A stretch of 64,000 bases of DNA, from NCBI RefSeq assembly GCF_001570765.1, contig NZ_BCSH01000006.1, positions 1-64,000 of the forward strand, in the 5' to 3' direction. This DNA is from Nocardiopsis listeri NBRC 13360 (lineage in GTDB: Bacteria; Actinomycetota; Actinomycetes; Streptosporangiales; Streptosporangiaceae). Of the stretch, positions 30,044-38,163 are shown in pieces. Position numbers and translations under genes: made by a program. Below the pieces are notes generated by a model that saw only the letters and a program-made list of their open reading frames with translations, was not told where the DNA came from and ran no database searches. Numbering within the stretch: position 1 is the first letter of the stretch; each line of letters begins with the position of its first letter.

Positions 30044-30667
30044 ATGCTGTCCACAGAGAAGATCGGCGACTACCTGGCCAGGTTGTCGGCCAAGGAACCA
30101 ACCCCCGGTGGCGGGGCGGCAGCGGCACTCCACGCGGCGCAGGGAGCCGCCCTGATCGCGATGGTCGCCCGATACAGCACCGGCGAGAAGTACGCCGAGC
30201 ACGCCGACGAGATCGCTCGGATCACCGAGAGCGCCGATGAACTCGTGGCCCGGTCCCTGGAGTGCGCCGACGCCGACGAGACCGCCTTCGGAGCCATGGG
30301 CGACGCCTACGGACTTCCCCGAGGCACCGACGAGGAGAATGCCGCCCGCAAGGAGGCGATCTCCGACGCCGCCGCCGGGGCCGCTCGACCACCGATGAGG
30401 GTGATCGCCATCGCCCGGAAAATCGTCGACCTGGCCGGGGAGCTGATTCCGATCGGCAACCGTAACCTGATCACCGACCTGGCCGCCGCCGCGGACGCCG
30501 CTCGGGCGGCGGCCGGCACCAGCCGGGTGAACATCGAGATCAACCGGCCGAGCGTCAAGGACTCGGACATGGCGCTCCGTCTCTCTCGGTCGGCGGATGA
30601 TGTCGACGCCGTCCAGACGGACGCCGACAGGGTGACCGAACAGGTGCGCGAGGTGATCCGCCGATGA
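30044..30667 (+). CDS. Cyclodeaminase/cyclohydrolase family protein (FchA-like)
   Basis: A 207-residue all-helical protein of the formiminotransferase-cyclodeaminase C-terminal family. The family signature PTPGGGAAAA lies at about residues 19-28, followed by the long helices ALHAAQGAALIAMVARYS and RNLITDLAAAADAARAAA. Stand-alone members include methenyltetrahydrofolate cyclohydrolase (FchA) of methylotrophs and clostridia and formimino-THF cyclodeaminase. It overlaps folD by four bases (ATGA), so the two are co-translated. Because that FolD lacks its cyclohydrolase lysine, this protein may supply the cyclohydrolase step. The start codon lies 19 bases after the end of a GGGTGATGCC stretch and has no strong ribosome-binding site. 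Confidence 0.8.
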   Translation: MLSTEKIGDYLARLSAKEPTPGGGAAAALHAAQGAALIAMVARYSTGEKYAEHADEIARITESADELVARSLECADADETAFGAMGDAYGLPRGTDEENAARKEAISDAAAGAARPPMRVIAIARKIVDLAGELIPIGNRNLITDLAAAADAARAAAGTSRVNIEINRPSVKDSDMALRLSRSADDVDAVQTDADRVTEQVREVIRR

Positions 30668-31500
30668 GCGTGCTCTCGGGCAAGGAGATCGCCGCGCAGG
30701 TCCGGCAGGAGACGCGCGAACGCGCCACCGATCTGAGCGAGCAGGGCAGGCCTCCCCGGCTCGCCGTGGTGGTGGCCACCGATGACGGAGGTAGCGCCTG
30801 GTACGTGAGCTCGATCGCCCGCGCGGCGGAGAAGGTCGGCATCACCTGCGACGTCGTGGACCTGGGTGCGGACGCTTCAGCGAAGGTCATCGCGGATCGT
30901 CTCGACGAACTGGGTCGGGACGCGAAGGTGCACGGGATCATCCTGCAAACACCGCTGCCGGAGGGCGTCTCGGCATCGGAGCTCGCCGAACGGATTCCGG
31001 TCGACAAGGACGTGGACGGGGCCAACCCCGCCTCACTCGGCCGACTGGCCGCCGGGCTGACCGCGTTCGCGCCGGCGACGGCCGAAGCCGTGGTGACGAT
31101 CCTGGAACACCACGAGGTGGCGTTGGAGGGTGTGGAGGTCGCGGTGGTGGGCCGGTCCACCGTGGTCGGTAAGCCCCTCGCCCACCTGTTGTTGGATCGG
31201 AACGCGACGGTCACCGTGTGCCATTCGAGGACGAGTGATCTCCCCGAGGTGACTTCCCGCGCGCGCGTGCTGGTCGCGGCCGTTGGTCGGCCGGCGCTCA
31301 TCGGCGCGGACCATGTGCGATCCGGCGCGGTGGTCGTGGACGTGGGCACCAACCCGACCGAGGAGGGTGGCCTGGTCGGTGACGTAGACGCCGACGCCGT
31401 GTCGGAGAAGGCCGGGGCGCTCACCCCTGTTCCAGGTGGTGTGGGACCGGTGACCACGGCACTGCTGTTGCGCCACACGGTGGACGCCGCCTTCCGGTGA
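30664..31500 (+). CDS. folD: FolD-like methylenetetrahydrofolate dehydrogenase, cyclohydrolase lysine replaced
   Basis: A 278-residue enzyme of one-carbon metabolism, recognisable by GIILQTPLPEGV (91-102), PVDKDVDGANPASLG (112-126), VVGRSTVVGKPLAHLLL and VPGGVGPVT. In FolD proteins the motif YxxxK carries the lysine needed for the cyclohydrolase reaction (Lys56 in E. coli). Here the segment reads AWYVSSIARAA: Tyr47 is kept, but position 51 is Ile. The NADP-binding domain looks intact. Dehydrogenase activity is therefore expected, while cyclohydrolase activity is doubtful. The gene overlaps the FchA-like gene by four bases. No second folD lies in the window. Confidence 0.82.
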   Translation: MSVLSGKEIAAQVRQETRERATDLSEQGRPPRLAVVVATDDGGSAWYVSSIARAAEKVGITCDVVDLGADASAKVIADRLDELGRDAKVHGIILQTPLPEGVSASELAERIPVDKDVDGANPASLGRLAAGLTAFAPATAEAVVTILEHHEVALEGVEVAVVGRSTVVGKPLAHLLLDRNATVTVCHSRTSDLPEVTSRARVLVAAVGRPALIGADHVRSGAVVVDVGTNPTEEGGLVGDVDADAVSEKAGALTPVPGGVGPVTTALLLRHTVDAAFR

Positions 31501-31622
31501 GCCGTCGAGGGCCGATCTCGGCTCGTCCGACCGGGCGCGCGGGTCCGGCCCCGACCGAGGTCGATCCCGCGTGCTCGGGGTGGGTCGGTGGCGGGCCCGG
31601 GCGCGCGGGGGTCGTGGGTGTC

Positions 31623-31850
31623 CTACGTGCGATGCCGGTCGGGTGTGCGCGGCCGGTCGGGTGTGCGCGGCCAGTGGAGTCGGTGGAAGTGGCGGCCTTG
31701 TTCGAGCCAGCCCTGGCCGTTGTCCAGGCGATGCAGTGCTGCGGTCTCCTCCTCGTCCAGGGGTCGGTTGGTGTCCTGGCCGTGTTCGTCGAGGTCGGGG
31801 GCGTAGCGAGTCGGGTCGTAGCCGTCCCCTTCGTGGTCGTTGGTTTTCAC
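31623..31850 (-). CDS. Small hypothetical protein, fourth in the overlapping operon
   Basis: A 75-residue acidic and arginine-rich protein. It begins MKTNDHEGDGYDP and has a single likely helix (DEEETAALHRL); a C-terminal PRTPDRPRTPDR repeat follows. ATG 31850 overlaps the stop codon of the preceding gene as ATGA, the best evidence that it is translated. No family recognised and no membrane segment. It closes a run of four coupled leftward genes that face an XRE/DUF397 pair. Confidence 0.5.
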   Translation of the reverse strand: MKTNDHEGDGYDPTRYAPDLDEHGQDTNRPLDEEETAALHRLDNGQGWLEQGRHFHRLHWPRTPDRPRTPDRHRT

Positions 31851-32224
31851 GGGGTCGCTCCTCGCTGTCGCGGGACGGAACCGGGCACGGGCACGGGCAC
31901 GGGTCCGGGTTCGAGTTCGGGTGCCGGGCCCGGCGGTGGGCCGTGGTGCTCGCGGAGGCGGACTTCGAGGAGTTCGGGGGTGGGTTCGATCTCGGTGCGC
32001 CAGTGCGTGTGCGGGTCACGGTGCACGGCGACCCACAGGGTGCCGGTGTAGGCCACCCGGTGGGTGCGGCCCCAGCGGTGGACGAGTTCTTGGAGGGCTT
32101 GGCCCGGAAGATAGCGGGCCCGGCCATGGTCATCGGTGTGGGCACCGGGGTGGTCGGCCCGACCGATGCAGTACCAGCGTTCACCCCGCCCGGTGTCACC
32201 TTGGGCTGCGCACAGTCGCGTCAC
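31847..32224 (-). CDS. Hypothetical protein, third in the overlapping operon
   Basis: A 125-residue protein. The first 95 residues look folded: RWYCIGRADHPGAH, with Cys and several His, then a strand-rich part with YTGTLWVAVHRDPHTHW. The last 30 residues are almost only Pro, Gly and Glu. The ATG overlaps the upstream stop codon as ATGA. The His/Cys cluster could bind metal, but no family is recognised. Comparable small genes next to XRE/DUF397 pairs occur widely in actinobacteria; their role is unknown. Confidence 0.55.
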   Translation of the reverse strand: MTRLCAAQGDTGRGERWYCIGRADHPGAHTDDHGRARYLPGQALQELVHRWGRTHRVAYTGTLWVAVHRDPHTHWRTEIEPTPELLEVRLREHHGPPPGPAPELEPGPVPVPVPGSVPRQRGATP

Positions 32225-32772
32225 GCCGCCCGCCTTCCCGGTCGGCCAAGGTAGGCGCGGATGGTGTTGCGCAAGGTCGCGAACTCAGCCCGCTCGTCCG
32301 GTTCCAGGTCGCGCACGTACCCGCGTACCCGGCGGCTGCGCCTGCGCACGGGGCCGGCTTCGGCCGGTTCGGGTGTGGTGGGCGGCGGGCTCTGGCCGGT
32401 GTGGTGGGTGCGGTAGGCGTCCAGTTCGATGACCACCGCCAGGGCACCTTCTCCACGCTGGTGGTCGGGTTCGGTCCGGAGTCGGAAGCCGGTGTCCTGG
32501 TCGCGCAGGTCGATCACGGTGAACCCGGTGTCCTGGTCCACGGGTTCGGGTTCAGGGGCCGGTTCGGGCCGGTGGTGCCTGCCCTTGGGGGCGGGGAGCA
32601 CGGCGGCGTCGATTCCCGAGTCGAAGGTGCGGGCCCGGCTCCCCTCGCCCTGGGCGCTGTGCCCGGGTGTGGAGTGCTTCATCGGCAGGTCGACGCGGTG
32701 GTCCAGGGAGAAGGCGGACTCAGCGGCCAGGGAGCGGACGGCCAGCAGGTCGGCCGAGGCGAGGTAGGTCAT
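32221..32772 (-). CDS. Hypothetical protein, second in the overlapping operon
   Basis: A 183-residue protein from ATG 32772, seven to eight bases after GCGGAGG. It starts with a helical segment (LASADLLAVRSLAAESAFSL), continues with a Pro- and Glu-rich linker that contains DQDTGF twice, 12 residues apart, and ends in a basic region rich in arginine (RRRSRRVRGYVRD) followed by a helix (ERAEFATLRNTIRAYLG). No family recognised. The basic C-terminus could contact nucleic acid. Its start overlaps the stop of the preceding 34-residue gene as ATGA. Confidence 0.55.
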   Translation of the reverse strand: MTYLASADLLAVRSLAAESAFSLDHRVDLPMKHSTPGHSAQGEGSRARTFDSGIDAAVLPAPKGRHHRPEPAPEPEPVDQDTGFTVIDLRDQDTGFRLRTEPDHQRGEGALAVVIELDAYRTHHTGQSPPPTTPEPAEAGPVRRRSRRVRGYVRDLEPDERAEFATLRNTIRAYLGRPGRRAA

Positions 32773-32873
32773 CGCACGGCCTCCGCACAGCGGTCGAGGT
32801 GGGCACCGAACGGGTTGGTGCGCTTGCGGTGCGTCACGTCGGCGGGCAAGGGTTTCGGACAGCAGGGCGCCAT
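32769..32873 (-). CDS. 34-residue leader protein of the overlapping operon
   Basis: Starts at ATG 32873, six bases after AGGAGGTG, the best ribosome-binding site of this operon. The product begins MAPCCPKPLP and contains later His residues and one more Cys, so metal binding is possible. A longer frame begins at 32969 but would start in the AT-rich promoter region and lacks a ribosome-binding site. It overlaps the next gene by four bases. It may serve mainly to deliver ribosomes to the downstream gene. Confidence 0.5.
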   Translation of the reverse strand: MAPCCPKPLPADVTHRKRTNPFGAHLDRCAEAVR

Positions 32874-32949
32874 GGGCGCGCACCTCCTGGCTCGGGCGCC
32901 GTCTGGAACGGGACGACGCAACAGAACGAGTACAGTCCACATCTTGCAC

Positions 32950-33005
32950 CCTAGAAATCTAGGATTCAAGTGCTATGAAATAGATTGCTAGTCCTGAGAT
33001 TGCTA
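32950..33005. promoter_or_regulatory. Divergent promoter region with palindrome and spaced direct repeats
   Basis: CCTAGAAATCTAGG (32950-32963) has perfect 6-bp arms. GATTGCTA occurs at 32983-32990 and again at 32998-33005, a 15-bp period. The block is AT-rich and lies between the leftward small-gene operon and the XRE gene, which is the obvious candidate to bind it. Confidence 0.55.
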
Positions 33006-33080
33006 AATGTCCGGTTTCTCGCATTGGGAGCTACCATCAGCAGCACACAGAAGCAGCGCACACACACCAGGAAGGCCAAG

Positions 33081-33923
33081 GTGGCAGCCAGTCCCACGAT
33101 CCGGAGGCGCCAGCTCTCCGCCGTGCTCCGGAGAATGCGGAAGGATGCGGGTCTCTCCTTGGAGGAGGCCGCCAAGCGGGTGGAGTGGTCCCGCGCGAAG
33201 CTCGGGCACATCGAGACAGGCGAGCGCAAGAGGCCGAGCGTGGTGGAGATCCGGGCCCTGCTCCACGAGTACGGCGTCGATACAACGGATCCTCGCCACA
33301 AGGCCGTCCTCACACTGGTCAGGAACGCCCAACAGCGCGGCTGGTGGACTCGCTACGATGACATTCTCACCGGCTCCTACGTCGAGTTGGAAGCCGAAGC
33401 CACGAGCATCGCGAACTATGAGGCCTTCGGTGTACCCGGGCTTCTACAAACACCTGGGTTGGCCAGGCTCATGCAACGAGCACGACTCTGGCGCAATGCC
33501 GAAGACATTCAGCGTGCAGTTGATGCCCGAACCCGTAGGCAACAGATCCTTACCGGCGATAATCCGACCCAGCTCTGGGCCGTTATCGAAGAACACGCGC
33601 TCCAAAGGCTCGCAGGTGCCCCCGAAGTCATGCTCGAACAGATCGAGCACTTGATCGATCTCGCGGACTCCTCCAACAACGTGACCCTCCAAGTGCTCCC
33701 CACCGACGCAGGGGTGCATGCTGGCGTAGCAGGCCCGTTCGTCATCATGGACTTCGCCGAACCAGCAGGACCCATCGTGTATCTGGAGACCTACACCGAT
33801 GGCCTGTACCTCGAACGAGACACCGAGATCGCACGATACCGGCGCCTGTGGGACCACATTCGCACCTCGGCGTTGGACGAGGAGCGGACGATCCCGTACC
33901 TGAAGAAGATGATGAACCGATAG
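33081..33923 (+). CDS. XRE-family regulator with DUF5753 domain
   Basis: A 280-residue regulator of the large actinobacterial class paired with DUF397 proteins. The helix-turn-helix is at about residues 12-70 (LRRMRKDAGLSLEEAAKRV, then SRAKLGHIETGERKRPS). The DUF5753 domain fills about 95-275, with SIANYEAFGVPGLLQTP near its start, VIEEHALQR in the middle and a late YLETYTDGLYLE. GTG 33081 follows AGGAAGG; the frame continues upstream into the promoter region. Codon use includes more A/T-ending codons than neighbouring genes, which hints at later acquisition. The DUF397 gene follows by nine bases. Related pairs affect morphological development and antibiotic production. Confidence 0.9.
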   Translation: MAASPTIRRRQLSAVLRRMRKDAGLSLEEAAKRVEWSRAKLGHIETGERKRPSVVEIRALLHEYGVDTTDPRHKAVLTLVRNAQQRGWWTRYDDILTGSYVELEAEATSIANYEAFGVPGLLQTPGLARLMQRARLWRNAEDIQRAVDARTRRQQILTGDNPTQLWAVIEEHALQRLAGAPEVMLEQIEHLIDLADSSNNVTLQVLPTDAGVHAGVAGPFVIMDFAEPAGPIVYLETYTDGLYLERDTEIARYRRLWDHIRTSALDEERTIPYLKKMMNR

Positions 33924-33932
33924 GAAGAGCCG

Positions 33933-34115
33933 ATGTACTCGTTCCCTGCTGAGGCCTCCTGGCGTACGTCCTCCTACACGCAGCAGCAGAACTGCGTAGA
34001 AGTCGCGGACACCCCAGGACTGTCTGCTGTCCGCGACACCAAGAACCGGGATAACGGCCACCTGGCGTTCATGTCACCCGAGTGGCACGCGTTCATTGAC
34101 AGCGTGAAGTCCTGA
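33933..34115 (+). CDS. DUF397 protein
   Basis: A 60-residue protein with the full DUF397 pattern: WRTSSYTQQQNCVEVAD near the start, VRDTKNRD in the middle and FMSPEWHAFIDSVK at the end. It follows the XRE/DUF5753 gene by nine bases and is almost surely co-transcribed. DUF397 proteins are partners, probably antagonists, of the XRE protein encoded beside them; the paired arrangement has been likened to toxin-antitoxin or sigma/anti-sigma systems. A strong terminator follows 23 bases later. Confidence 0.92.
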   Translation: MYSFPAEASWRTSSYTQQQNCVEVADTPGLSAVRDTKNRDNGHLAFMSPEWHAFIDSVKS

Positions 34116-34138
34116 CCCGCTCCGAACACGACCAAGAG

Positions 34139-34169
34139 CGAAGGCCCCCGGGTGAACCGGGGGCCTTCG
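34139..34169 (+). terminator. Terminator after the XRE/DUF397 pair
   Basis: A perfect 13-bp stem (34139-34151 with 34157-34169) and a 5-base loop. Confidence 0.88.
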
Positions 34170-34430
34170 TGTACTCGTTCCACAGGCAATATATCCCGCA
34201 ATCGATGTTCCGGGAAGAGTGAGGACTTGTAGCGTCGGGCTCTCGCAGTGTGGGCAGCGCGATACCGACGGAGACCGAACTCCCCCCGATACAACCACGA
34301 TGCGCCATAGGGGCGAGGCGTGTCACCTCTGATTTCCACAGGCTGTGGATAACTTCGACTCGCCGCCGAATGTGCCGGCTACGTCACGAATGCCTCGGCT
34401 TCCAGATCCGGAAGTCAAGGCTCGGTCGGG
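34170..34430. other. Intergenic region with a DnaA-box match
   Basis: No gene seen between the XRE/DUF397 terminator and the end of the leftward ATPase gene. TGTGGATAA (34344-34352) is TTATCCACA on the other strand, a perfect E. coli-type DnaA box, and TTTCCACAG ten bases to its left forms an imperfect mirror to it. Confidence 0.5.
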
Positions 34431-36479
34431 TCAGTCGGCGGGGCGCAGGTCCAGTCCCCTCAACAACTGGGCGTTGAGCGCGACGATGATGGTCGACAGG
34501 CTCATCAGCACCGCACCGACTGCCGGAGCCAGGACGAACCCGACCGGCGCCAGGACACCCGCCGCCAACGGCACGGCGACGACGTTGTACCCCGCCGCCC
34601 ACACCAGGTTCTGGATCATCTTCCGGTAGCCCGCGTTGGACAGCTTCCGAACGGAGACCACGCCTCGCGGGTCGTCCGAGGCCAGCACCACCCCGGCGGA
34701 CTCGATGGCCACGTCCGTACCCGCGCCGATGGCGATACCGACGTCCGCTCGGGCGAGGGCCGGCGCGTCGTTGACTCCGTCGCCCACCATCGCCACCCGG
34801 CGGCCACGATCCTGAAGATCACGAACCACCGCGTCCTTCTGGTCGGGCAGCACTTGGGCGAACACCTCGTCGAGGCCGAGCCCTGCGGCGACGGAGTCGG
34901 CGACGTTGCGGGCGTCACCGGTCACGATGGCCACCTGCACGCCCTGCTCCTTGAGCTGTCGGACGGCGGACGCGGATTCGGGTCGGATCTCGTCGGCCAG
35001 GGCCAAGGCCCCGACGATGGCCCCGTCATCGATCACGTGCAGCACGGTCGAGCCTTGGTCCCGCCAGGACCGGGTGCGCTCGGCCAGGTCCTCGGGTTCG
35101 GTGAGACCCAGCGACTCCAGCAGGGCGGGTCCGCCCACGTGCACGTCGATCCCGTCCACGGTCCCCCGAACGCCACGTCCGGGCAGCGAGTGGAAGTCGG
35201 TGGCCCTGGGGACCTCGCCGGCCTCGCGGGCCGCTTCGACGATCGCCTTCGCCGAGGGGTGCTCGGAGTCGGCCTCCACGGCACCGGCCAGCGACAGCAT
35301 GCGCTCGGGCGACTCACCGTCCATGGCGGTCATGTCCAGGACCGCGGGAGTGCCCTTGGTGAGGGTGCCGGTCTTGTCGAACAGCACCGTGTCCACCAGG
35401 CGGGTGCGCTCCAGCGACAGCCGGTCCTTGACCAGGATGCCGTTGCGCGCGGACAGGGTCGTGGAGATCGCGATGACCAGCGGGATCGCCAGGCCGAGCG
35501 CGTGGGGGCAGGCGATCACCAGCACCGTGACGGTCCGTTCGACGGCCTGGCTGGAATCCCCGAGGAACAGCCCCCACACGAGCGAGGTGAGGACGGCCGC
35601 GGACAGGGCGAACCAGAACAACAGTCCGGCTGCTCGGTCGGCGAGCGCCTGGGAACGTGAGCGCGACTCCTGCGCTTGGGAGACCAGTCGTTGGATCCCG
35701 GCGAGCGTGGTGTCGTCTCCGACGGCGTCCACCCGAACCCGCAGGGCGGAGTCGGTGGCGACGGTCCCGGCGACCACACGGTCGCCGTCGGTTCGGGTGA
35801 CCGTGCGGGACTCGCCGGTGATCATCGACTCGTCGACGTCGGCACGGCCCTGGAGCACGGTGCCGTCCGCGGGCACGCGTCCCCCGGAGCGGACCAGGAC
35901 GGTGTCGCCGGCGGCCAGCCGCGCGATGGAGATCTCCTCGACCTCATCATCGGCGCCCACGCGTTCGGTCTGGTCGGGCAGGAGTTCGGCGAGGGCCTCC
36001 AACGCTCCGGACGCCTGGCCCAGCGCCCGCATCTCCAGCCAGTGGCCGAGCAGCATCACCACGACAAGGAGGACGAGTTCCCACCAAAAGTCCAGTTCCG
36101 TGCCGACCACACCGAACGTGGCGAGCAGACTGGAGCCGAAGGCGACGGTGATCGCCATGGCGACCAGGGTCATCATGCCCGGCTTGCGTTCCCGCAGTTC
36201 GGCGGGCACACCGGCGAGGAAGGGCCATCCGCCGTAGAGGAAGACGACGGTGCCCAGGAGCGGCGGTACCCAGGTGAGCGCGTCGGGGACGTCGTAGCCG
36301 AACCAGCCGGCCACCATGTGGCTGGTGAACACCACCGGCACGCTCAGGAGCAGGCTCCACCAGAACCGCTTCCGGAACATGGCCGCGTGGTCGCCATGGC
36401 CGCCATGGCCCCCATGACCGCCGTGACCGCCGTGATCGTGCCCCGTGTGATCCGGGTGACCGTGGGTGTCTGTGTTCAT
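34431..36479 (-). CDS. CopB-like P1B-type heavy-metal ATPase
   Basis: A 682-residue metal-exporting membrane ATPase. Ten histidines lie in the first 31 residues, a metal-sensing tail typical of CopB. Two helices precede the core. Then come the TGES loop (MITGES), the transmembrane metal motif CPH (324-326), phosphorylated Asp368 in DKTGT, HP in SEHPSA, and GDGVNDAPAL. A CPH motif with a His-rich tail marks the P1B-3 group, reported to move Cu(II) or Cu(I)/Ag(I). The C-terminal helices carry YNVVAVPLAAG and MSLSTIIVALNA. ATG 36479 follows a GGGGGGAAGGGG stretch. No metal sensor or chaperone gene adjoins it. Confidence 0.88.
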   Translation of the reverse strand: MNTDTHGHPDHTGHDHGGHGGHGGHGGHGDHAAMFRKRFWWSLLLSVPVVFTSHMVAGWFGYDVPDALTWVPPLLGTVVFLYGGWPFLAGVPAELRERKPGMMTLVAMAITVAFGSSLLATFGVVGTELDFWWELVLLVVVMLLGHWLEMRALGQASGALEALAELLPDQTERVGADDEVEEISIARLAAGDTVLVRSGGRVPADGTVLQGRADVDESMITGESRTVTRTDGDRVVAGTVATDSALRVRVDAVGDDTTLAGIQRLVSQAQESRSRSQALADRAAGLLFWFALSAAVLTSLVWGLFLGDSSQAVERTVTVLVIACPHALGLAIPLVIAISTTLSARNGILVKDRLSLERTRLVDTVLFDKTGTLTKGTPAVLDMTAMDGESPERMLSLAGAVEADSEHPSAKAIVEAAREAGEVPRATDFHSLPGRGVRGTVDGIDVHVGGPALLESLGLTEPEDLAERTRSWRDQGSTVLHVIDDGAIVGALALADEIRPESASAVRQLKEQGVQVAIVTGDARNVADSVAAGLGLDEVFAQVLPDQKDAVVRDLQDRGRRVAMVGDGVNDAPALARADVGIAIGAGTDVAIESAGVVLASDDPRGVVSVRKLSNAGYRKMIQNLVWAAGYNVVAVPLAAGVLAPVGFVLAPAVGAVLMSLSTIIVALNAQLLRGLDLRPAD

Positions 36480-36667
36480 ACTTACGCCCCTTCCCCCCGG
36501 AAGCGCCCTCCATGGGCTCCTTCGGAGCGAATGTCCGCGATACCGTCCATTCCTCTCGACAACGCATACCCCCTCCGGGTATTCCGAATCGATGCGCGTA
36601 CCCCGACGAAAAAGGAGCGCCCGTCGATCTCCTCGACGGACGCTCCTCGTGTTCCTTCTTGTCGAAC

Positions 36668-37531
36668 CTAGGCCGCGACCTCGGATTCCTTGCCGTACCA
36701 GGGCCACCAGTGGACGGTGTGTCCGTGCGGGATCATCCGGTCCAGACGGATCGTCAGCCGCAACGCGAACCCTCCGGCGATCATCCCGGCCAACAGGTCC
36801 GTGAACCAGTGGAACTGTAGGTAGATCGACACGGTCGACTGAAGTAACGCGATGCCCACGATGCAGTACGCCAGGCGTTTGATGATGTGCGGTCGGGCCG
36901 CGCCGAACCTGATGATCAGGAACAGCACCAGCCCGTAGATGAGGATCGCGTTGGCCCCGTGCCCCGATGGGAAGGCCACGTTCCCCGCCCCGGCGAAGAA
37001 GTCCGGGTCCTGGTACTTGGCGTGTCCCCGGTTGATGAACAGCTTCATCACCGAGACCATCGACATCACCCCGAAGACGCCGCCCGCTCCCAGGATGATC
37101 GGCCGCCAGCTCCGGTGCCAGTAGGCCAGCTGGACCGCGGTCACACCCAGGACCGGCAGGGCCACGTAACGGGAGGCCACGTTGTCGGGCCAGTAGATCA
37201 GCGGCTCGCGCAACGCGTCCCAGTAGGGCCGATGCGCGTCGTTGAGGAAGTTGTCGACCGGATGCAACGGCCCGGCAGCGAGCATCGTCACGACGATCAG
37301 GGCCACGAAGAACATGATCGCGAGTCGGTCCGAGGCGAGCCCCCACGCGATCTCGCTCACACTCGGCCACTTCACGGCACGCACGACGGGCGGCCCCGGG
37401 GCGAGCTCGTCGGCTCGGACCACGGGTATGGGACCGCTGTACGGACCGGGTTCGGGTCTGCGTCGTTCCGGTTCGTGAGGCGGAGGTGTCTGTCTGGACC
37501 GTGTGCGCCTGGTCCTCGGAGAATGCGTCAT
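36668..37531 (-). CDS. PAP2-family membrane phosphatase
   Basis: A 287-residue membrane protein with a 65-residue polar tail followed by about six hydrophobic segments. The acid-phosphatase signature appears as KLFINRGHAKY (a modified first motif), FPSGHGAN with the catalytic His, and FHWFTDLLAG with the second His. Such enzymes dephosphorylate lipid phosphates such as phosphatidic acid or undecaprenyl diphosphate on the outer face of the membrane. The first motif lacks the usual RP, having RG instead, so activity should be tested rather than assumed. It is leftward like the ATPase gene 188 bases downstream but probably separate. Confidence 0.8.
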   Translation of the reverse strand: MTHSPRTRRTRSRQTPPPHEPERRRPEPGPYSGPIPVVRADELAPGPPVVRAVKWPSVSEIAWGLASDRLAIMFFVALIVVTMLAAGPLHPVDNFLNDAHRPYWDALREPLIYWPDNVASRYVALPVLGVTAVQLAYWHRSWRPIILGAGGVFGVMSMVSVMKLFINRGHAKYQDPDFFAGAGNVAFPSGHGANAILIYGLVLFLIIRFGAARPHIIKRLAYCIVGIALLQSTVSIYLQFHWFTDLLAGMIAGGFALRLTIRLDRMIPHGHTVHWWPWYGKESEVAA

Positions 37532-37546
37532 GTGCTCAGTGCTGTC

Positions 37547-37807
37547 TCACACGTCGTGGGCTTGCCTGTGGCACTGCTGGGGCGTGGGGGACGGGCTAGC
37601 CGCGGTTGTCGGACTGGTTCTGAGGGCCTCGGGGTCGACACCTGGTGTCGGTAACGTATCGAGGGGCATTTCCCTCCCTCCCGCACCCGGTTCGACGACC
37701 GAACCTTCAGGCTGGTTCGCGGTGTTCGCGACCGGCCTTTCGCAGGTTCGGCATTCCAAGACGAACAGATCGTCGTCGTCGATGTCCCCCACCCGCGCCG
37801 GCCCCAC
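37547..37807 (-). CDS. Possible small CxxC protein
   Basis: A frame of up to 86 residues starting at GTG 37807 or at a GTG seven codons later. After GDIDDDDLFVLECRTCERPV, where one CxxC pair stands in a likely beta-hairpin, the sequence becomes Pro-, Thr- and Glu-rich. The acidic start and CxxC pair look protein-like, but there is no good ribosome-binding site and only one cysteine pair. It is 15 bases from the start of the PAP2 gene in the same orientation. Doubtful gene. Confidence 0.35.
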   Translation of the reverse strand: MGPARVGDIDDDDLFVLECRTCERPVANTANQPEGSVVEPGAGGREMPLDTLPTPGVDPEALRTSPTTAASPSPTPQQCHRQAHDV

Positions 37808-38163
37808 TCCAATTCAGTTCGCGCAGGTCAGGCGGCACCTTGGGCTGTGGCCGTGACGTCCACTACATTCCATCCGGCCTTTTCCAGATATCGCCGACAG
37901 GTGAGCCTACCCGGCCACGCTATGTCATTGGCGCTTCGACGGCCCGAATGTGATCCTTCTACCTCGGACTTTGCCGAAGCCTCCCCCGGCCGATCCGACC
38001 GCTTCACCCGTCCGCGATCCGTTCGTGATTCCTTCGTTAGCACTCCGTGCCCGAAGGTCCGGTCGACCCACCCGGGTGTGGCACTCTTCAAAGAGCTTGT
38101 CAGACAGTGGTGTGCGGGCCTCGAAGCCGGTCACACCCGGGACGGAGAACGGAAGGGCCCTGG
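37808..38163. other. Intergenic region before the GntR gene
   Basis: No gene supported. TTGTCAGACAG (38097-38107) contains the 9-bp palindrome TGTC-A-GACA, a plausible autoregulatory site for the GntR protein whose gene begins 57 bases further on. Confidence 0.4.

Noticed and set aside
29471-30202. A 243-codon leftward frame covering the zinc-ribbon region
   Set aside because: Only the last 100 codons have protein-like composition; the upstream part overlaps the zinc-ribbon microprotein in another frame and the divergent gap.
37528-37812. A 94-codon leftward frame overlapping the CxxC candidate
   Set aside because: It is rich in Arg, Ser and Pro without order and is a frame-shifted reading of the CxxC candidate.
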